From: Hyphomicrobiales bacterium | Lineage (GTDB): Bacteria > Pseudomonadota > Alphaproteobacteria > Rhizobiales > Beijerinckiaceae | DNA: 64,000 nucleotides | Direction of reading: 5' to 3' | NCBI GenBank assembly: GCA_027483795.1 | Contig: JAIXTT010000104.1 | Location: forward strand, 36,444-100,443 | Part shown: piece by piece, positions 36,064 through 44,927 of the stretch | Position numbering within the stretch: the stretch's first letter is position 1 | Layout: every line of letters starts with the position of its first letter | Translations under genes and position numbers: made by a program | Notes under the pieces: generated by a model | The model's input: only the letters and a program-made list of their open reading frames with translations | The model's database searches: none | What the model was told of the DNA's origin: nothing

Positions 36064-37443
36064 TCACACGGCGGGCAGGCGCAACCTCGCAAGCAGCCCT
36101 CCGGCGTCCGCGGTCTCCAGATGAAGCTCGCCCTTGTGGAGCCGGGCGAGGTCCGCGACGATCGAAAGACCGAGCCCCTGACCGGGCCGGGACTCGTCGA
36201 GCCGACGGCCGCGCGCCAGCGCTTCGGCCCGCCTTTCGGCGGGAAGACCCGGCCCGTCGTCCTCCACGCGGAGATCGACGAAGGCCGCTCCGTCCTCCTC
36301 GATCCGCCGCGCGGTGACGGTGACGGCGGATGCGGCCCATTTGCCCGCATTGTCGACCAGGTTCCCGAGCATCTCCTCGAGATCCTGACGCTCCCCGCGG
36401 AAGCGCAACCCTTCCGGAACATCGGCGAGAAAGGCGACGCCCGAGGCCCGCCAGAGCTTCGAGAAGACCCGTTCGAGCCCTTCGACGACCGGGCCGACCT
36501 CGGTCGAAACGCCGATCGCGCCCGCCCGCGCCGCGGCCCGCGCCCGTTCGAGATACCAGTTCACCTGATCGCGCATCACGAGCGCCTGTTCGCCGACCTT
36601 GTCCGCGAGCGGCCCCGGATCGGCGGCGGCCTCGTTGGTGATGACGCTCAGCGGCGTCTTCAGAGCATGGGCGAGATTGCCCACCTGCGTGCGGGCGCGA
36701 TCGAGGATTTCGCGGTTCGCGTCGAGCAGGAGATTGAGTTCGGCGGCGAGCGGCGCGAGTTCCGGCGGATACTCGCCCTCGATGCGCTCGGCGGTTCCGC
36801 TCCTGATCGAAGCCACGCCGCGCGACAGCCTGACGAGCGGCCGCAGGCCGAAACTCACCTGAAACCCCGTCGTCAACACCAGCAGGCCGCCCAGCACGAG
36901 CAGCGTCGTTGCCAGAGGAAGGCGGAAGGCGGCGATCGAACTCTCGATCTCGTCGGCGTCTCCCGCCACCCGCACCAGATGGCGCGAGCCCTCGGAGGTC
37001 TGCACCACGCGCTGCATCTCGCGCAGTCGGCGGTCGTCCGGCCCGGCCAGATAGCCGCGGACGATCCCCTGCCCGCCCGCCGTGCCCGGCGGCGTCGCCA
37101 GAGGCGGCAGCTTCATGCCGAACAAGGAGCCCGAAGTGAGGTCCTCGAGGGCTTCGCCGGAAATCCGGTCGATCTGCCAGTACCAGCCCGACATCGGCAT
37201 GTCGAAACGCGGGTCGCCGAGCGCGAAGGGATCCTTGCGCTCGGATTCGTCCGGCGAGGCGATCGCATTGGCCAGCGCCTGCAGATAGATCGTGAGCCGA
37301 TCGTCGAAGGCCTTTTCCGTCGCGCGCCGATGGATTTCGGACAGGATCACGCCCGCGGCGAGGAGCATCACGAGGCTCAGCACCGCCGCGGAGACGGAAA
37401 GCCGCGTGGAAAGCGTGACGGGGCGCGCCATCCGGGTCTTCAA
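36064..37443 (-). CDS. Sensor histidine kinase, PhoQ-like
   Basis: A 459-residue two-helix sensor kinase. Membrane helices at ~15-36 and ~175-195 enclose a periplasmic domain (with PMSGWYWQIDRISGE as in PhoQ-type sensors); a HAMP linker and the phospho-acceptor LAHALKTPLSVITNEA (~H259) follow, then the ATPase domain with NLVDNAGKWA, VEDDGPGLP and GQGLGLSIVADLARLH. PhoQ-type kinases sense divalent cations, antimicrobial peptides or pH; the ligand here is not known. Its ATG overlaps the stop of the response regulator gene by four bases. Confidence 0.93.
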   Translation of the reverse strand: MKTRMARPVTLSTRLSVSAAVLSLVMLLAAGVILSEIHRRATEKAFDDRLTIYLQALANAIASPDESERKDPFALGDPRFDMPMSGWYWQIDRISGEALEDLTSGSLFGMKLPPLATPPGTAGGQGIVRGYLAGPDDRRLREMQRVVQTSEGSRHLVRVAGDADEIESSIAAFRLPLATTLLVLGGLLVLTTGFQVSFGLRPLVRLSRGVASIRSGTAERIEGEYPPELAPLAAELNLLLDANREILDRARTQVGNLAHALKTPLSVITNEAAADPGPLADKVGEQALVMRDQVNWYLERARAAARAGAIGVSTEVGPVVEGLERVFSKLWRASGVAFLADVPEGLRFRGERQDLEEMLGNLVDNAGKWAASAVTVTARRIEEDGAAFVDLRVEDDGPGLPAERRAEALARGRRLDESRPGQGLGLSIVADLARLHKGELHLETADAGGLLARLRLPAV

Positions 37444-38114
37444 CCCGGCTGCGACGGCGGCGCCTCGAGGATATAGCCGAGGCCGCGGACCGTATGGATG
37501 ACGTCGACGCCCAGCTTCTTCCGAAGCCGACCGACGAAGACCTCGACCGTGTTGGAGTCGCGGTCGAAATCCTGCTCGTAGAGATGCTCGACGATCTCCG
37601 TTCGGGAGATCACCCGCCCCGCATGATGCATCAGATAGGCGATGAGCCGATACTCGTGGGAGGTGAGACGCACCGGATTGCCGTCGACGGTCAATCGGCC
37701 CGTCCGCGTGTCGAGCCGCAGCGGTCCGCAGGTCAATTCGCTCGTCGCATGGCCCGCCGCCCTGCGCAGCAGCGCCCTGACGCGGGCGAGCACCTCCTCC
37801 ATATGGAAGGGCTTGGTGACGTAGTCGTCCGCGCCCGCGTCGAAGGCTTGGACCTTGTCGCTCCAGCGGTCGCGGGCTGTGAGGATCAGCACGGGCATGG
37901 CCCTGCCGGCCGCGCGCCAGCCCTGCAGCACGGCGGCCCCGTCCTTGAGGGGCAGACCCATGTCGAGAATGGCCGCGTCATAGGGCTCGGTCTCGCCGAG
38001 AAAGCCGCCCTCTTCCCCGTCGAAGGCCCGGTCGACCGCATAACCCGCGGACTCCAGGGCCGAAACGATCTGTCGGTTCAGATCCTTGTCGTCCTCGACG
38101 ACCAGAAGTCTCAA
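37440..38114 (-). CDS. OmpR/PhoP-family response regulator
   Basis: A 224-residue regulator with a receiver domain (acidic pair EDD at 7-9, phospho-acceptor D51 in AILDMGLP, T and K in LTARD and VTKPF) and a winged-helix DNA-binding domain (RLTSHEYRLIAYLMHHAGRVISRTEIVEHLYEQDFDRDSNTVEVFVGRLRKKLG). The DRDSNTVEVF text is typical of PhoP. Made together with the following kinase; 16 bases after the PepSY-domain gene. Confidence 0.94.
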   Translation of the reverse strand: MRLLVVEDDKDLNRQIVSALESAGYAVDRAFDGEEGGFLGETEPYDAAILDMGLPLKDGAAVLQGWRAAGRAMPVLILTARDRWSDKVQAFDAGADDYVTKPFHMEEVLARVRALLRRAAGHATSELTCGPLRLDTRTGRLTVDGNPVRLTSHEYRLIAYLMHHAGRVISRTEIVEHLYEQDFDRDSNTVEVFVGRLRKKLGVDVIHTVRGLGYILEAPPSQPG

Positions 38115-38130
38115 AGCCTTCGCCTCCCCC

Positions 38131-38496
38131 TCAACGCCGCTCGGCCACCCGGCCGGTCCGGCCGTTCACGGCCACGCGGATGATCCTGCCGTCCTTGGTC
38201 AGAAGCGTGACGCGGTAGACATGGTCTTCCCCGTCACGGCAGAGCCGGGCTCCGACGGCGTCGCCTCCGGCATCGGCGCGCGCCGCCCGGATCGCCTCGA
38301 TCGGCGGCACGACCGTCCCCGCCTCCACGAGCCGCCGCAGCTCGCGGTCGTTCAGGCATGCGGACTGCGGCTCGGCGGGCGTCGCCGCCTCCGGGGTCGG
38401 ATCGATCCGCGCCGGTTCGTCGGCGCGCGCGACCCCGCTCGCCGCGAGAGCGAGACAAAGGCCGAAGGCGAGGCGCCGCGACGTCGGATTCCGCAT
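38131..38496 (-). CDS. Exported PepSY-domain protein
   Basis: A 121-residue exported protein with an N-terminal signal peptide (RRLAFGLCLALAASGVARADE) and a C-terminal PepSY-type domain (EDHVYRVTLLTKDGRIIRVAVNGRTGRVAERR). A cysteine pair (SACLNDRELRR and GARLCRDGE) could form a disulfide in the periplasm. The ATG at 38494-38496 has CAGGGA ahead. PepSY proteins often precede PhoPQ-like systems and may modulate the kinase or proteases; here it is the first gene of a three-gene set. Confidence 0.85.
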   Translation of the reverse strand: MRNPTSRRLAFGLCLALAASGVARADEPARIDPTPEAATPAEPQSACLNDRELRRLVEAGTVVPPIEAIRAARADAGGDAVGARLCRDGEDHVYRVTLLTKDGRIIRVAVNGRTGRVAERR

Positions 38497-38533
38497 CGAT
38501 TCCCTGTTTCGAATGTCGTCCGCACTCTGCCTT

Positions 38534-39685
38534 CTAGTGCCCGCGACGTTCAAGCGCGGCGACCTTAACCGCCAGTTCCTGAACGCAAGCTGTCAAAAGC
38601 GGAAGGAGACGCGTCGCATCGAGCGTCTGCAGAACGGGGCGGCCCTCCCCGTCCACGGCGTCCTTCTCGCCGGTCACCGCCTCGGGAACGATCTCGGCGA
38701 CCTCATGCGCGATGAAGCCCTCGCGCCGCCGGTCGCGCTCGCTCGAAAAGGCGAAGCTGCACGGCCGAAGCCGGGCGACCCGCTCCAGCGGCGTCGCCAA
38801 GGGCGCGACGTCGGTCTTCACGCGATGGTCCGACGTCGTCCCGTAAAGCGTCCCCGTCGCGGACACCGAGATCGCCCCCGCGGGCGTCGCGCCGCGTTGG
38901 AACAGCACCGCCGGCGTCGTTCCCGTCGTCGATCCGTCGATCAGCGCGAGCGCCGGCGTGCCCGGCGCGAAGCCGGCCTCGATCCGTGCGGCGAAGGTCG
39001 AAACGGGACGTCCGGAGACGAGCCTGTCGATGCGCACCGCTCCCGTCGCAGGGTCGGCGACGAGCGCGGTCCGCCATTGCGCCCCGTCGGCCGACACTTT
39101 CAGGCTCCAGGCATCCTCGCCCGCCAGCCCGATCTCCGCCCGGCCCGACCATCCCGTCTGATAGACCACGCTCGCCGTGCCGCCGACGGCGCTCTTGTTG
39201 ATCGTCATGCGCAGGTCGCCGTCGCCGGGAGCCGCGCCGCCCCGCGCTGCGAACAGAACCGATCGCGCCCTCACCGAAAGCGTGTTGCCGGGATCGATCC
39301 CGGTGCCCACCCCGAGGGCCTGCACGTCGCCGATTTCCTGCAGCACCCGCCCCAGCGGAGCCCAAACGCCGGCCGTCCGCACCACGATCCGCGCGTCCGA
39401 AGCCCGCCACGCCGTCCACCCGTCCTGCGGCGTCATGAAGCGCCACGCTCCGCCGGAAAAGACCGCGACGGCGCCCGCGCGTCCCGCCCAGACGCCCGCA
39501 GGCGAAGCCCCGAGCGCATAGGCGTCTCCTTCCGCCGGCGCGGCGGGCGGCGCGTTGCGCTCCGTTTCGAGCAGCCGCATCTGGACGATCCCGTCCAGCG
39601 CGGCCAGAGCCTCGTTGTGGGTCACGTGTTTCTGGGCCTGACCCGCCGCGATCAGCGGCAGTGCCAGACGGGCCGTGCGGGACAT
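38534..39685 (-). CDS. DUF2793 protein with C-terminal S74 intramolecular chaperone-like domain (GTA fibre/spike candidate)
   Basis: A 383-residue protein downstream of g15. The N-terminus matches DUF2793 (LALPLIAAGQAQKHVTHNEALAALDGIVQ, then PAEGDAYALG and GVWAGRAGAVAVFSGGAWRFMTPQDGW). The C-terminus is an auto-processing chaperone domain (DHRVKTDVAPLATPLERV, FIAHEVAEIVPEAV, DATRLLPLLTACVQELAVKVAALE), the kind that trimerizes and trims phage tail fibres and spikes. The usual Ser-Lys dyad appears as SDHRVKTD. It starts 18 bases after g15. From memory, DUF2793 proteins are linked to head spikes of the Rhodobacter GTA, so a receptor-binding fibre or spike is likely. Confidence 0.85.
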   Translation of the reverse strand: MSRTARLALPLIAAGQAQKHVTHNEALAALDGIVQMRLLETERNAPPAAPAEGDAYALGASPAGVWAGRAGAVAVFSGGAWRFMTPQDGWTAWRASDARIVVRTAGVWAPLGRVLQEIGDVQALGVGTGIDPGNTLSVRARSVLFAARGGAAPGDGDLRMTINKSAVGGTASVVYQTGWSGRAEIGLAGEDAWSLKVSADGAQWRTALVADPATGAVRIDRLVSGRPVSTFAARIEAGFAPGTPALALIDGSTTGTTPAVLFQRGATPAGAISVSATGTLYGTTSDHRVKTDVAPLATPLERVARLRPCSFAFSSERDRRREGFIAHEVAEIVPEAVTGEKDAVDGEGRPVLQTLDATRLLPLLTACVQELAVKVAALERRGH

Positions 39686-39703
39686 GCGCGTCTCCTGTCG
39701 GGT

Positions 39704-42700
39704 TCAGAGGATCGGGACGACGGCGTCGAGCGCCGCTCCGGGTCCGATCTCGGGTGAAATCTGGGCGATGCGGAGGGTCAGTTCGGAAAGCCGCACGCCG
39801 AAATCCGCGGACTCCGACGCCTGCGGATAGAGGAGCCGCGGCGTCGTCGTCCGAAAGCGCCGGATCACGGATCCGCCCGCGAGCAGTTCCAAGGAATGCA
39901 TTTCGGCCGTCTCTCCGAGCGGGATCTCCTCCCCCTCCCATCCGTCGCCGCCGATCCTGCTGCGCCGGATCCACTCGATCAGGATCCCCTCCGCCGTCCG
40001 CGTCGCCTTGGGATGCACCGGCGCGAGCGGCCGCAAAGCCGGATCGCGCACGGCGGCTTCGAACTCCGCCGTCGCGATCCTGTCGCCGTGGTCCCGCCCG
40101 GCGGCGGAAACGCGCCAGGACCGGACCGAGCCGATCGCGCCCGCATCGCTCGTCAGCGCGGTCACCGCACCGTCGAGCAGCACGACCGGCGCTCCGCGCC
40201 CGACCCTGCGCGAGGCGAGCGCTTCGGAACCGCCGAGCCCGCGGATCAGGCGCGAGAGCCGGAACCGGCGCGGCCCGACGAGGTCGGCCCGCGCGAAGGC
40301 GACGACTTCCCAAAGCCCGTCCTCGCCCTTGATCGCGACGGGGGTCTCCGCGGCCAAGGCCGAGAGCTCGCCGCCCGCGGCGGGCGGCCCGCCCGCGAAT
40401 TCCACCTCCAGCACCGCGGCGTCGTCCCACCGCCACAAGGGACCGGGACCGAAATCCGACAGCGTCCGCCCCATGATCGCGGGCAGGTCGATGTCGACCG
40501 CGGCCGTGAAGCTTTCGCCGTCGACCGAGCGCCGTGCGACGAAGCCCCCCGGCCAAGGATCGGCATGCACCGCCAGAGCCTGAAGCGTCGGCGGCGAGCC
40601 CGTCGCGACGGGCAGGTCGATCACTTCCGCCCAAGGCCGTCCGGGAACGGCGGGCGACGACAGCGTCCGATCCGGAACCGGCCCCGGCGGCGCCTTGTGC
40701 ACCGAAGGCTCCGTCGAAACCGCCTCGACGAGGCGTTCGCCGCGATCCGTGATGCGCGTGATCCGGAAAGGCCGATGCTCCGTCCCGACGGGCAGTTCCA
40801 CCACGTCGCCGATCTCGAGCCCGATCAGGCCCGGCCTGAGCCGGAACTCCGCGCTTTCGCGGCCGGCCCAGATCTCGTGCAGCCTCACGTCCGCGATCCG
40901 CTGCGCCTCGCTCCGGGTCGTCACCACCGGCACGTCCGTCCGCTCGCCGTCGCGGCTTCCGCTGCCGAGCCGGCGCGACATCACGCTGCCGCGTCGATAG
41001 TCCCATTCGCCGTCGATGAAGGCGACATGCACGTCGCGCGGCAATTCGGTCTCCTGCGCGCGGCGGAAGGCGATGGGCTCGCCCTTCGGTCCCGGTACGA
41101 GATCGTCGGGGCCGATGCGCAGCAGCGGCCCCCGCCCGCGCCGCGCGAAGCGCAGCGTCCCGCCCGAAACGATCCCGTCGAAGGCGAAGGCTTCGGCGAG
41201 CGGCTCCAGCACCGCGCGCAGCGTCATCGGCCTGTCGATCACGCATCCGTCGACGAAGCCGTCGATCGCGATCTCGGAGGCCTCCGGTCCCTCCCCGTCG
41301 GCGAGCAGCGCGCGGACGAGCCGGTCGAGCGGCATGCCTTCGAGCCGCCCCGTCAGCCAATGCCCCGTCCGCCAATTGGCGGCGTCCGACCACACCGCGC
41401 TCTGCGCGGGAAAGGCGGGGAAAGGCCGCGCGTCCCACGTCCAGAGATAGATCCGCTCGGCATCGACCATCCGCCCGCCATAGACGGGCGAGATCGGATT
41501 GCGCGCGGGATCCTCGAAATGGTCGAGCACGGCCTCGATCATCCGCTGCTGCACGAGGTCGTCGCGATGCCCCTGCGAGAAGGGCGGCGTCGCGCCTTCC
41601 GACGATTTCGGGTCCGGGAACACGTTCGGCCCGTTCGGGCCCTTGTCGACCGCGGGACAGCCGAGTTCGGTGAACCAGATCGGCTTGGACTTCGGCCGCC
41701 ACGCGGTCGGCGCGGCGACTTCCACGCCGCCGACGCGTTCGTGATGCGGCGCGCTCCACCAGCCGACGAGATCCTTCACCCGCCAGACCCAGGGCTTGCC
41801 GTAGGCGCCGTCGGTGATCGGCGTCCGCCTCTGCGCCGCCCGCGCCGCGCCGTCCGCATAAAACCAGTCGAAGCCCTCCCCGCCCGCGACCCCGCGGGCG
41901 AAGCGCGCGACGTCCGCCGCGCCCGCTTCCTCGCCGCCGTCGAGATCCGGCGGGCCGTCGCGCAGGTCCGAGACCGGCCAATAGACGTCGAGGCTCACCG
42001 CATCGATCGCGTCCGACGCCCAAAGCGGATCGAGCGGGAAGCGCAGTTCCCCCGGAGCGGGCGAATGCCCGCCGTATTCCGTCCAGTCCGCGGCATAGGT
42101 GATGCGGGTTCCCGGCAGCATGGACCGCACGTCGCGCGCGATCCCCGCGAGATGCGCGGCCGCCGGGAACACGCCCGGCGCGCTCGCGATCCGCGTCAGC
42201 GAGACGAGTTCGGTCCCGATCACCAGAGCGTCGACGCCCCCCGCCGCGCGCGCCAGCGCCGCGCAATGCATCGCGAGCCGCCGCCAGCTCCATTCGTCGG
42301 GCTTCGCGCAGAGGATCCGACCGCCCTCCTCCCGCATGTCCGCGGGTCCGACCGTCCCGAAGAACCGCGCGACCGCCGCGCCCGCCGCCGCCGTCCCCGA
42401 GGGGGAACCCGGTCGCCCGGGCGCGGGACTGCAGGTGATCCGCCCCCGCCAGGGATAGGCGGGCTGCGACGTCGCTCCGGTCCAGGGGTCCGGCAGGGCA
42501 CTGTCCGCGGGCACGTCCATCATGCAGAACGGATAGAGCGTGACGCGGAAGCCCCGCGCCTTCAGATCGCGGATCGCCCGGATCACCGACACGTCCGACG
42601 GCGTGCCGCCATAGGCGGGCTTCCCGTCGACGAGGCTCACCGTCTCCGCCGTCCCGCGGTCGAGGCCCGCGGCCGCCCATTCCGCCCCGATCGTCGCCTT

Positions 42701-43606
42701 GTCGCGCCGATCCGTCTTGGGAAGGATCCGGCATTCTCCGACCCGCAGATCGTCGCCGAACCACGACACGACCAGCGCGACATGCACGAGGTTCGGGCAC
42801 AGCGCGCCGAGCGCGTCGAGCGAGGCCTGCCAATCGCTCGGGGCCGACAATTCATGCCGGTTCTCGGTCGCCGAATTGCCCGAGCCGAGATCGCGCGAGA
42901 CATGCGCGGGCTCGTAGACGAACTCCCCCGCGCCGGGGATCAGGTCGATCGCGCGGATGCGCTCGCCGAGCCCGCCCACGGGCCGCACCACTTCGAAGGC
43001 GAATTGCGGGATGCGGTTGCCGTAGTCGCCGAGCGGGAAACGCTCGAACACCACATAGGCCGTCCCCCGGAAGGCGGGCGTCACCTCCGCGCCCTCCTTC
43101 GCCGCGATCAGCGGGTCGGGCTCCTGATCCTCCGTGCCGCGATGCACCCGGATCGTCAGCCCCTCTTGATCGAGCGGCTTTCCGTCCGCCCAGATGCGGC
43201 GCACGAAGGCGATCGGTCCCTCGCAGAGCCCGATCGCGAAATTCCCCGAATAGGCGTAGCTGCGCGTCACCGTCTTGGGCCCGCCGCCGCCGCCCTTGCC
43301 GCCGCTGCGGGTCTTGCGTCGCGTCTCGGTGACGGTCTCCTCGAAGCGCGTGGCCCAGACGAGTTCGCCGCCGATCCGCGCGCGGCCGAAGACGCGCGGA
43401 ATCGGCGCGCCCTCCGTCGAGCCCACGCCCGGCATGTCCTGAAGCCGCGGGCCTTCGATCCTTCGGGTCGTGCCGCCGCCGAAGATCGCGCGGTCGATGA
43501 CGCTGCCCGCCATCCCGCCGACCGCGCGGCCGATCATGCCGCCGACCGGTCCGCCCACCGCGGTCCCGATCACCGATCCCGCCGTCTGAAGCACCAGAGT
43601 GGTCAT
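39704..43606 (-). CDS. GTA host-specificity protein g15 (TIM-barrel-like phage tail protein)
   Basis: A 1300-residue baseplate/megatron protein, almost the size of Rhodobacter capsulatus g15. The glycine-rich N-terminus (GTAVGGPVGGMIGRAVGGMAGSVIDRAIFG) gives way to the rcc01698-type tail domain (DGKPLDQEGLTIRVHRGTEDQEPDPLI), the GTA TIM-barrel-like domain (~400-780, with SKPIWFTELGCPAVDKGPNG and DAERIYLWTWDARPFPAFP), and a phage-tail/fibronectin-like C-terminal part. It sits at the tip of the tail and contacts the cell. The ATG overlaps the g14 stop by four bases. A long alternative frame over the same DNA is a shadow. Confidence 0.95.
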   Translation of the reverse strand: MTTLVLQTAGSVIGTAVGGPVGGMIGRAVGGMAGSVIDRAIFGGGTTRRIEGPRLQDMPGVGSTEGAPIPRVFGRARIGGELVWATRFEETVTETRRKTRSGGKGGGGGPKTVTRSYAYSGNFAIGLCEGPIAFVRRIWADGKPLDQEGLTIRVHRGTEDQEPDPLIAAKEGAEVTPAFRGTAYVVFERFPLGDYGNRIPQFAFEVVRPVGGLGERIRAIDLIPGAGEFVYEPAHVSRDLGSGNSATENRHELSAPSDWQASLDALGALCPNLVHVALVVSWFGDDLRVGECRILPKTDRRDKATIGAEWAAAGLDRGTAETVSLVDGKPAYGGTPSDVSVIRAIRDLKARGFRVTLYPFCMMDVPADSALPDPWTGATSQPAYPWRGRITCSPAPGRPGSPSGTAAAGAAVARFFGTVGPADMREEGGRILCAKPDEWSWRRLAMHCAALARAAGGVDALVIGTELVSLTRIASAPGVFPAAAHLAGIARDVRSMLPGTRITYAADWTEYGGHSPAPGELRFPLDPLWASDAIDAVSLDVYWPVSDLRDGPPDLDGGEEAGAADVARFARGVAGGEGFDWFYADGAARAAQRRTPITDGAYGKPWVWRVKDLVGWWSAPHHERVGGVEVAAPTAWRPKSKPIWFTELGCPAVDKGPNGPNVFPDPKSSEGATPPFSQGHRDDLVQQRMIEAVLDHFEDPARNPISPVYGGRMVDAERIYLWTWDARPFPAFPAQSAVWSDAANWRTGHWLTGRLEGMPLDRLVRALLADGEGPEASEIAIDGFVDGCVIDRPMTLRAVLEPLAEAFAFDGIVSGGTLRFARRGRGPLLRIGPDDLVPGPKGEPIAFRRAQETELPRDVHVAFIDGEWDYRRGSVMSRRLGSGSRDGERTDVPVVTTRSEAQRIADVRLHEIWAGRESAEFRLRPGLIGLEIGDVVELPVGTEHRPFRITRITDRGERLVEAVSTEPSVHKAPPGPVPDRTLSSPAVPGRPWAEVIDLPVATGSPPTLQALAVHADPWPGGFVARRSVDGESFTAAVDIDLPAIMGRTLSDFGPGPLWRWDDAAVLEVEFAGGPPAAGGELSALAAETPVAIKGEDGLWEVVAFARADLVGPRRFRLSRLIRGLGGSEALASRRVGRGAPVVLLDGAVTALTSDAGAIGSVRSWRVSAAGRDHGDRIATAEFEAAVRDPALRPLAPVHPKATRTAEGILIEWIRRSRIGGDGWEGEEIPLGETAEMHSLELLAGGSVIRRFRTTTPRLLYPQASESADFGVRLSELTLRIAQISPEIGPGAALDAVVPIL

Positions 43607-44037
43607 CGCGGCGTCTCCGGAAAGCGAAAGGCATAGGCGAGGCGCGGACGCCAGATCCCGAAGGGAACTTCCGCCACGCAGGCCCCGTCATGCGCATGGA
43701 TCATGCTCGCGGCCGAGGCCGCGATGCCGAGATGCTTGGCGGGCGTCCCGTCCCGCCAGCGGAACAGCAGCACGTCCCCGCGCGAAAAGGCCTCGACCGC
43801 GATCGGCACGAGATGCCGGAGCCCCGCCGCATAGAGCCGCTCCTCCCGCGTCGCCTCCGCCCAGTCGGGCGAATAGTCGGGCGCGATCTCGGGCTCCGGC
43901 CCGTAAAGGGCGCGCCACACGCCGCGCACGAGGCCGAGACAGTCGCAGCCGACGCCGCGCAGCGAGGCGCGATGCATGTAGGGCGTGCCGATCCAGCGGC
44001 GCGCTTCGGCGAGGATCGCGTCCGGCGGCGGGCTCAT
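43603..44037 (-). CDS. GTA g14, NlpC/P60 cell-wall peptidase
   Basis: A 144-residue NlpC/P60 family protein (rcc01697-like). The catalytic cysteine is in GVGCDCLGLVRGVWRALYG (C33 in the D-C-L-G-L motif), with the histidine in AKHLGIAA (~H107) and a polar third residue further on. Located in the GTA tail tip, it should cut peptidoglycan cross-links as DNA crosses the recipient wall. Overlaps g13 by four bases upstream and g15 by four downstream. Confidence 0.95.
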   Translation of the reverse strand: MSPPPDAILAEARRWIGTPYMHRASLRGVGCDCLGLVRGVWRALYGPEPEIAPDYSPDWAEATREERLYAAGLRHLVPIAVEAFSRGDVLLFRWRDGTPAKHLGIAASAASMIHAHDGACVAEVPFGIWRPRLAYAFRFPETPR

Positions 44038-44909
44038 GCGAAGAGGCTCCCGCCGTCCATGCCGCCTTCGCCGTCGAGCACGCGGCGCATCAGCAGGTCA
44101 TTCCCCGGCATGCGCGGAAATCCTCGGAAATTGACGAGATTGCCGAACACGTCGCGACAGGTCTCGAGCTGCTTGTCGCAGCCCGCCGTCACCGCGAAGC
44201 GGTCGCCGGGCGCGATCGTCCGCGCCGCCGGGCTCCACAGATGCAGTTCCGCCCGGCCGCCCGCGCGCCGATGCAGCTTCACCTGAAACGTCGCACCGAC
44301 ATTGGTCCCCGAGAGGAAGCGCAGCACTCCCCCCGTGAAGCGCCGGTCGGGCGCGTCCGTCACGGCCGTCAGGAAGGACCGGCCGTCCGTCTCCGCCGTC
44401 GCGGCTTCGCGACGAAACTCCGGCCGGTTCAGGTCGACCCTGCATCGCGCATCACCGAGATCGGCCGCGCAGGTCGCCTGGAACGCCCGTCCCCGCCGCT
44501 CGTCGAGCCGATGGGCGATGCTCCGCACCTCCGCCGAAAAGCCGTGCTCCGTGCGCTTCACCTCCCCGATCGTGCCGATGTCGAGCAGGAAGCTCTTCGT
44601 CGGATCGGTCCAATCGACGAGCCGCAATTCGACCGTCGCGGAATCGTAGAGCCCCGCCCGGACGTCCGCCTCCGCGATCCCGTCCGAGACCAGCGCGCCC
44701 ATGATCTCTCCGCCGCCGACGGCGAAGCCCAGCACGGCCTCGGCCTCCGCCGCCTCGAAGCCCGTGGCCGCGCGATGCGGCGTGCCGTCGACCAGGAGGT
44801 CGCGGTCGTGATCGGTGAAGCCGGAGACCGCGCCGTCCCGGCGCAGCACTCTCCAGCAGCGGGCGAGCGTCGTCGCCTCGCCCGTCATGCCTTCGGGCAA
44901 GTTCCGCAT
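44034..44909 (-). CDS. GTA g13, DUF2163 baseplate hub protein
   Basis: A 291-residue DUF2163/phage BR0599-family hub protein that links the distal tail ring to the tip. Text such as CWRVLRRDGAVSGFTDHDRDLLVDG at the start and the C-terminal FGNLVNFRGFPRMPGNDLLMR is typical. Four cysteines (TCAADLGDARC and GCDKQLETC) correspond to the iron-sulfur cluster ligands described for the Rhodobacter hub protein. Starts 18 bases after g12 and overlaps g14 by four bases. Confidence 0.95.
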   Translation of the reverse strand: MRNLPEGMTGEATTLARCWRVLRRDGAVSGFTDHDRDLLVDGTPHRAATGFEAAEAEAVLGFAVGGGEIMGALVSDGIAEADVRAGLYDSATVELRLVDWTDPTKSFLLDIGTIGEVKRTEHGFSAEVRSIAHRLDERRGRAFQATCAADLGDARCRVDLNRPEFRREAATAETDGRSFLTAVTDAPDRRFTGGVLRFLSGTNVGATFQVKLHRRAGGRAELHLWSPAARTIAPGDRFAVTAGCDKQLETCRDVFGNLVNFRGFPRMPGNDLLMRRVLDGEGGMDGGSLFA

Positions 44910-44927
44910 GGCGCGATGTCCTCGATG

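Noticed and set aside
38703..42833. 1376-codon open minus-strand frame over g15 and the DUF2793 gene
   Set aside because: Out of frame with two well-supported proteins; composition is Arg/Gly/Ala noise and the stop/start positions fit no ribosome-binding site.
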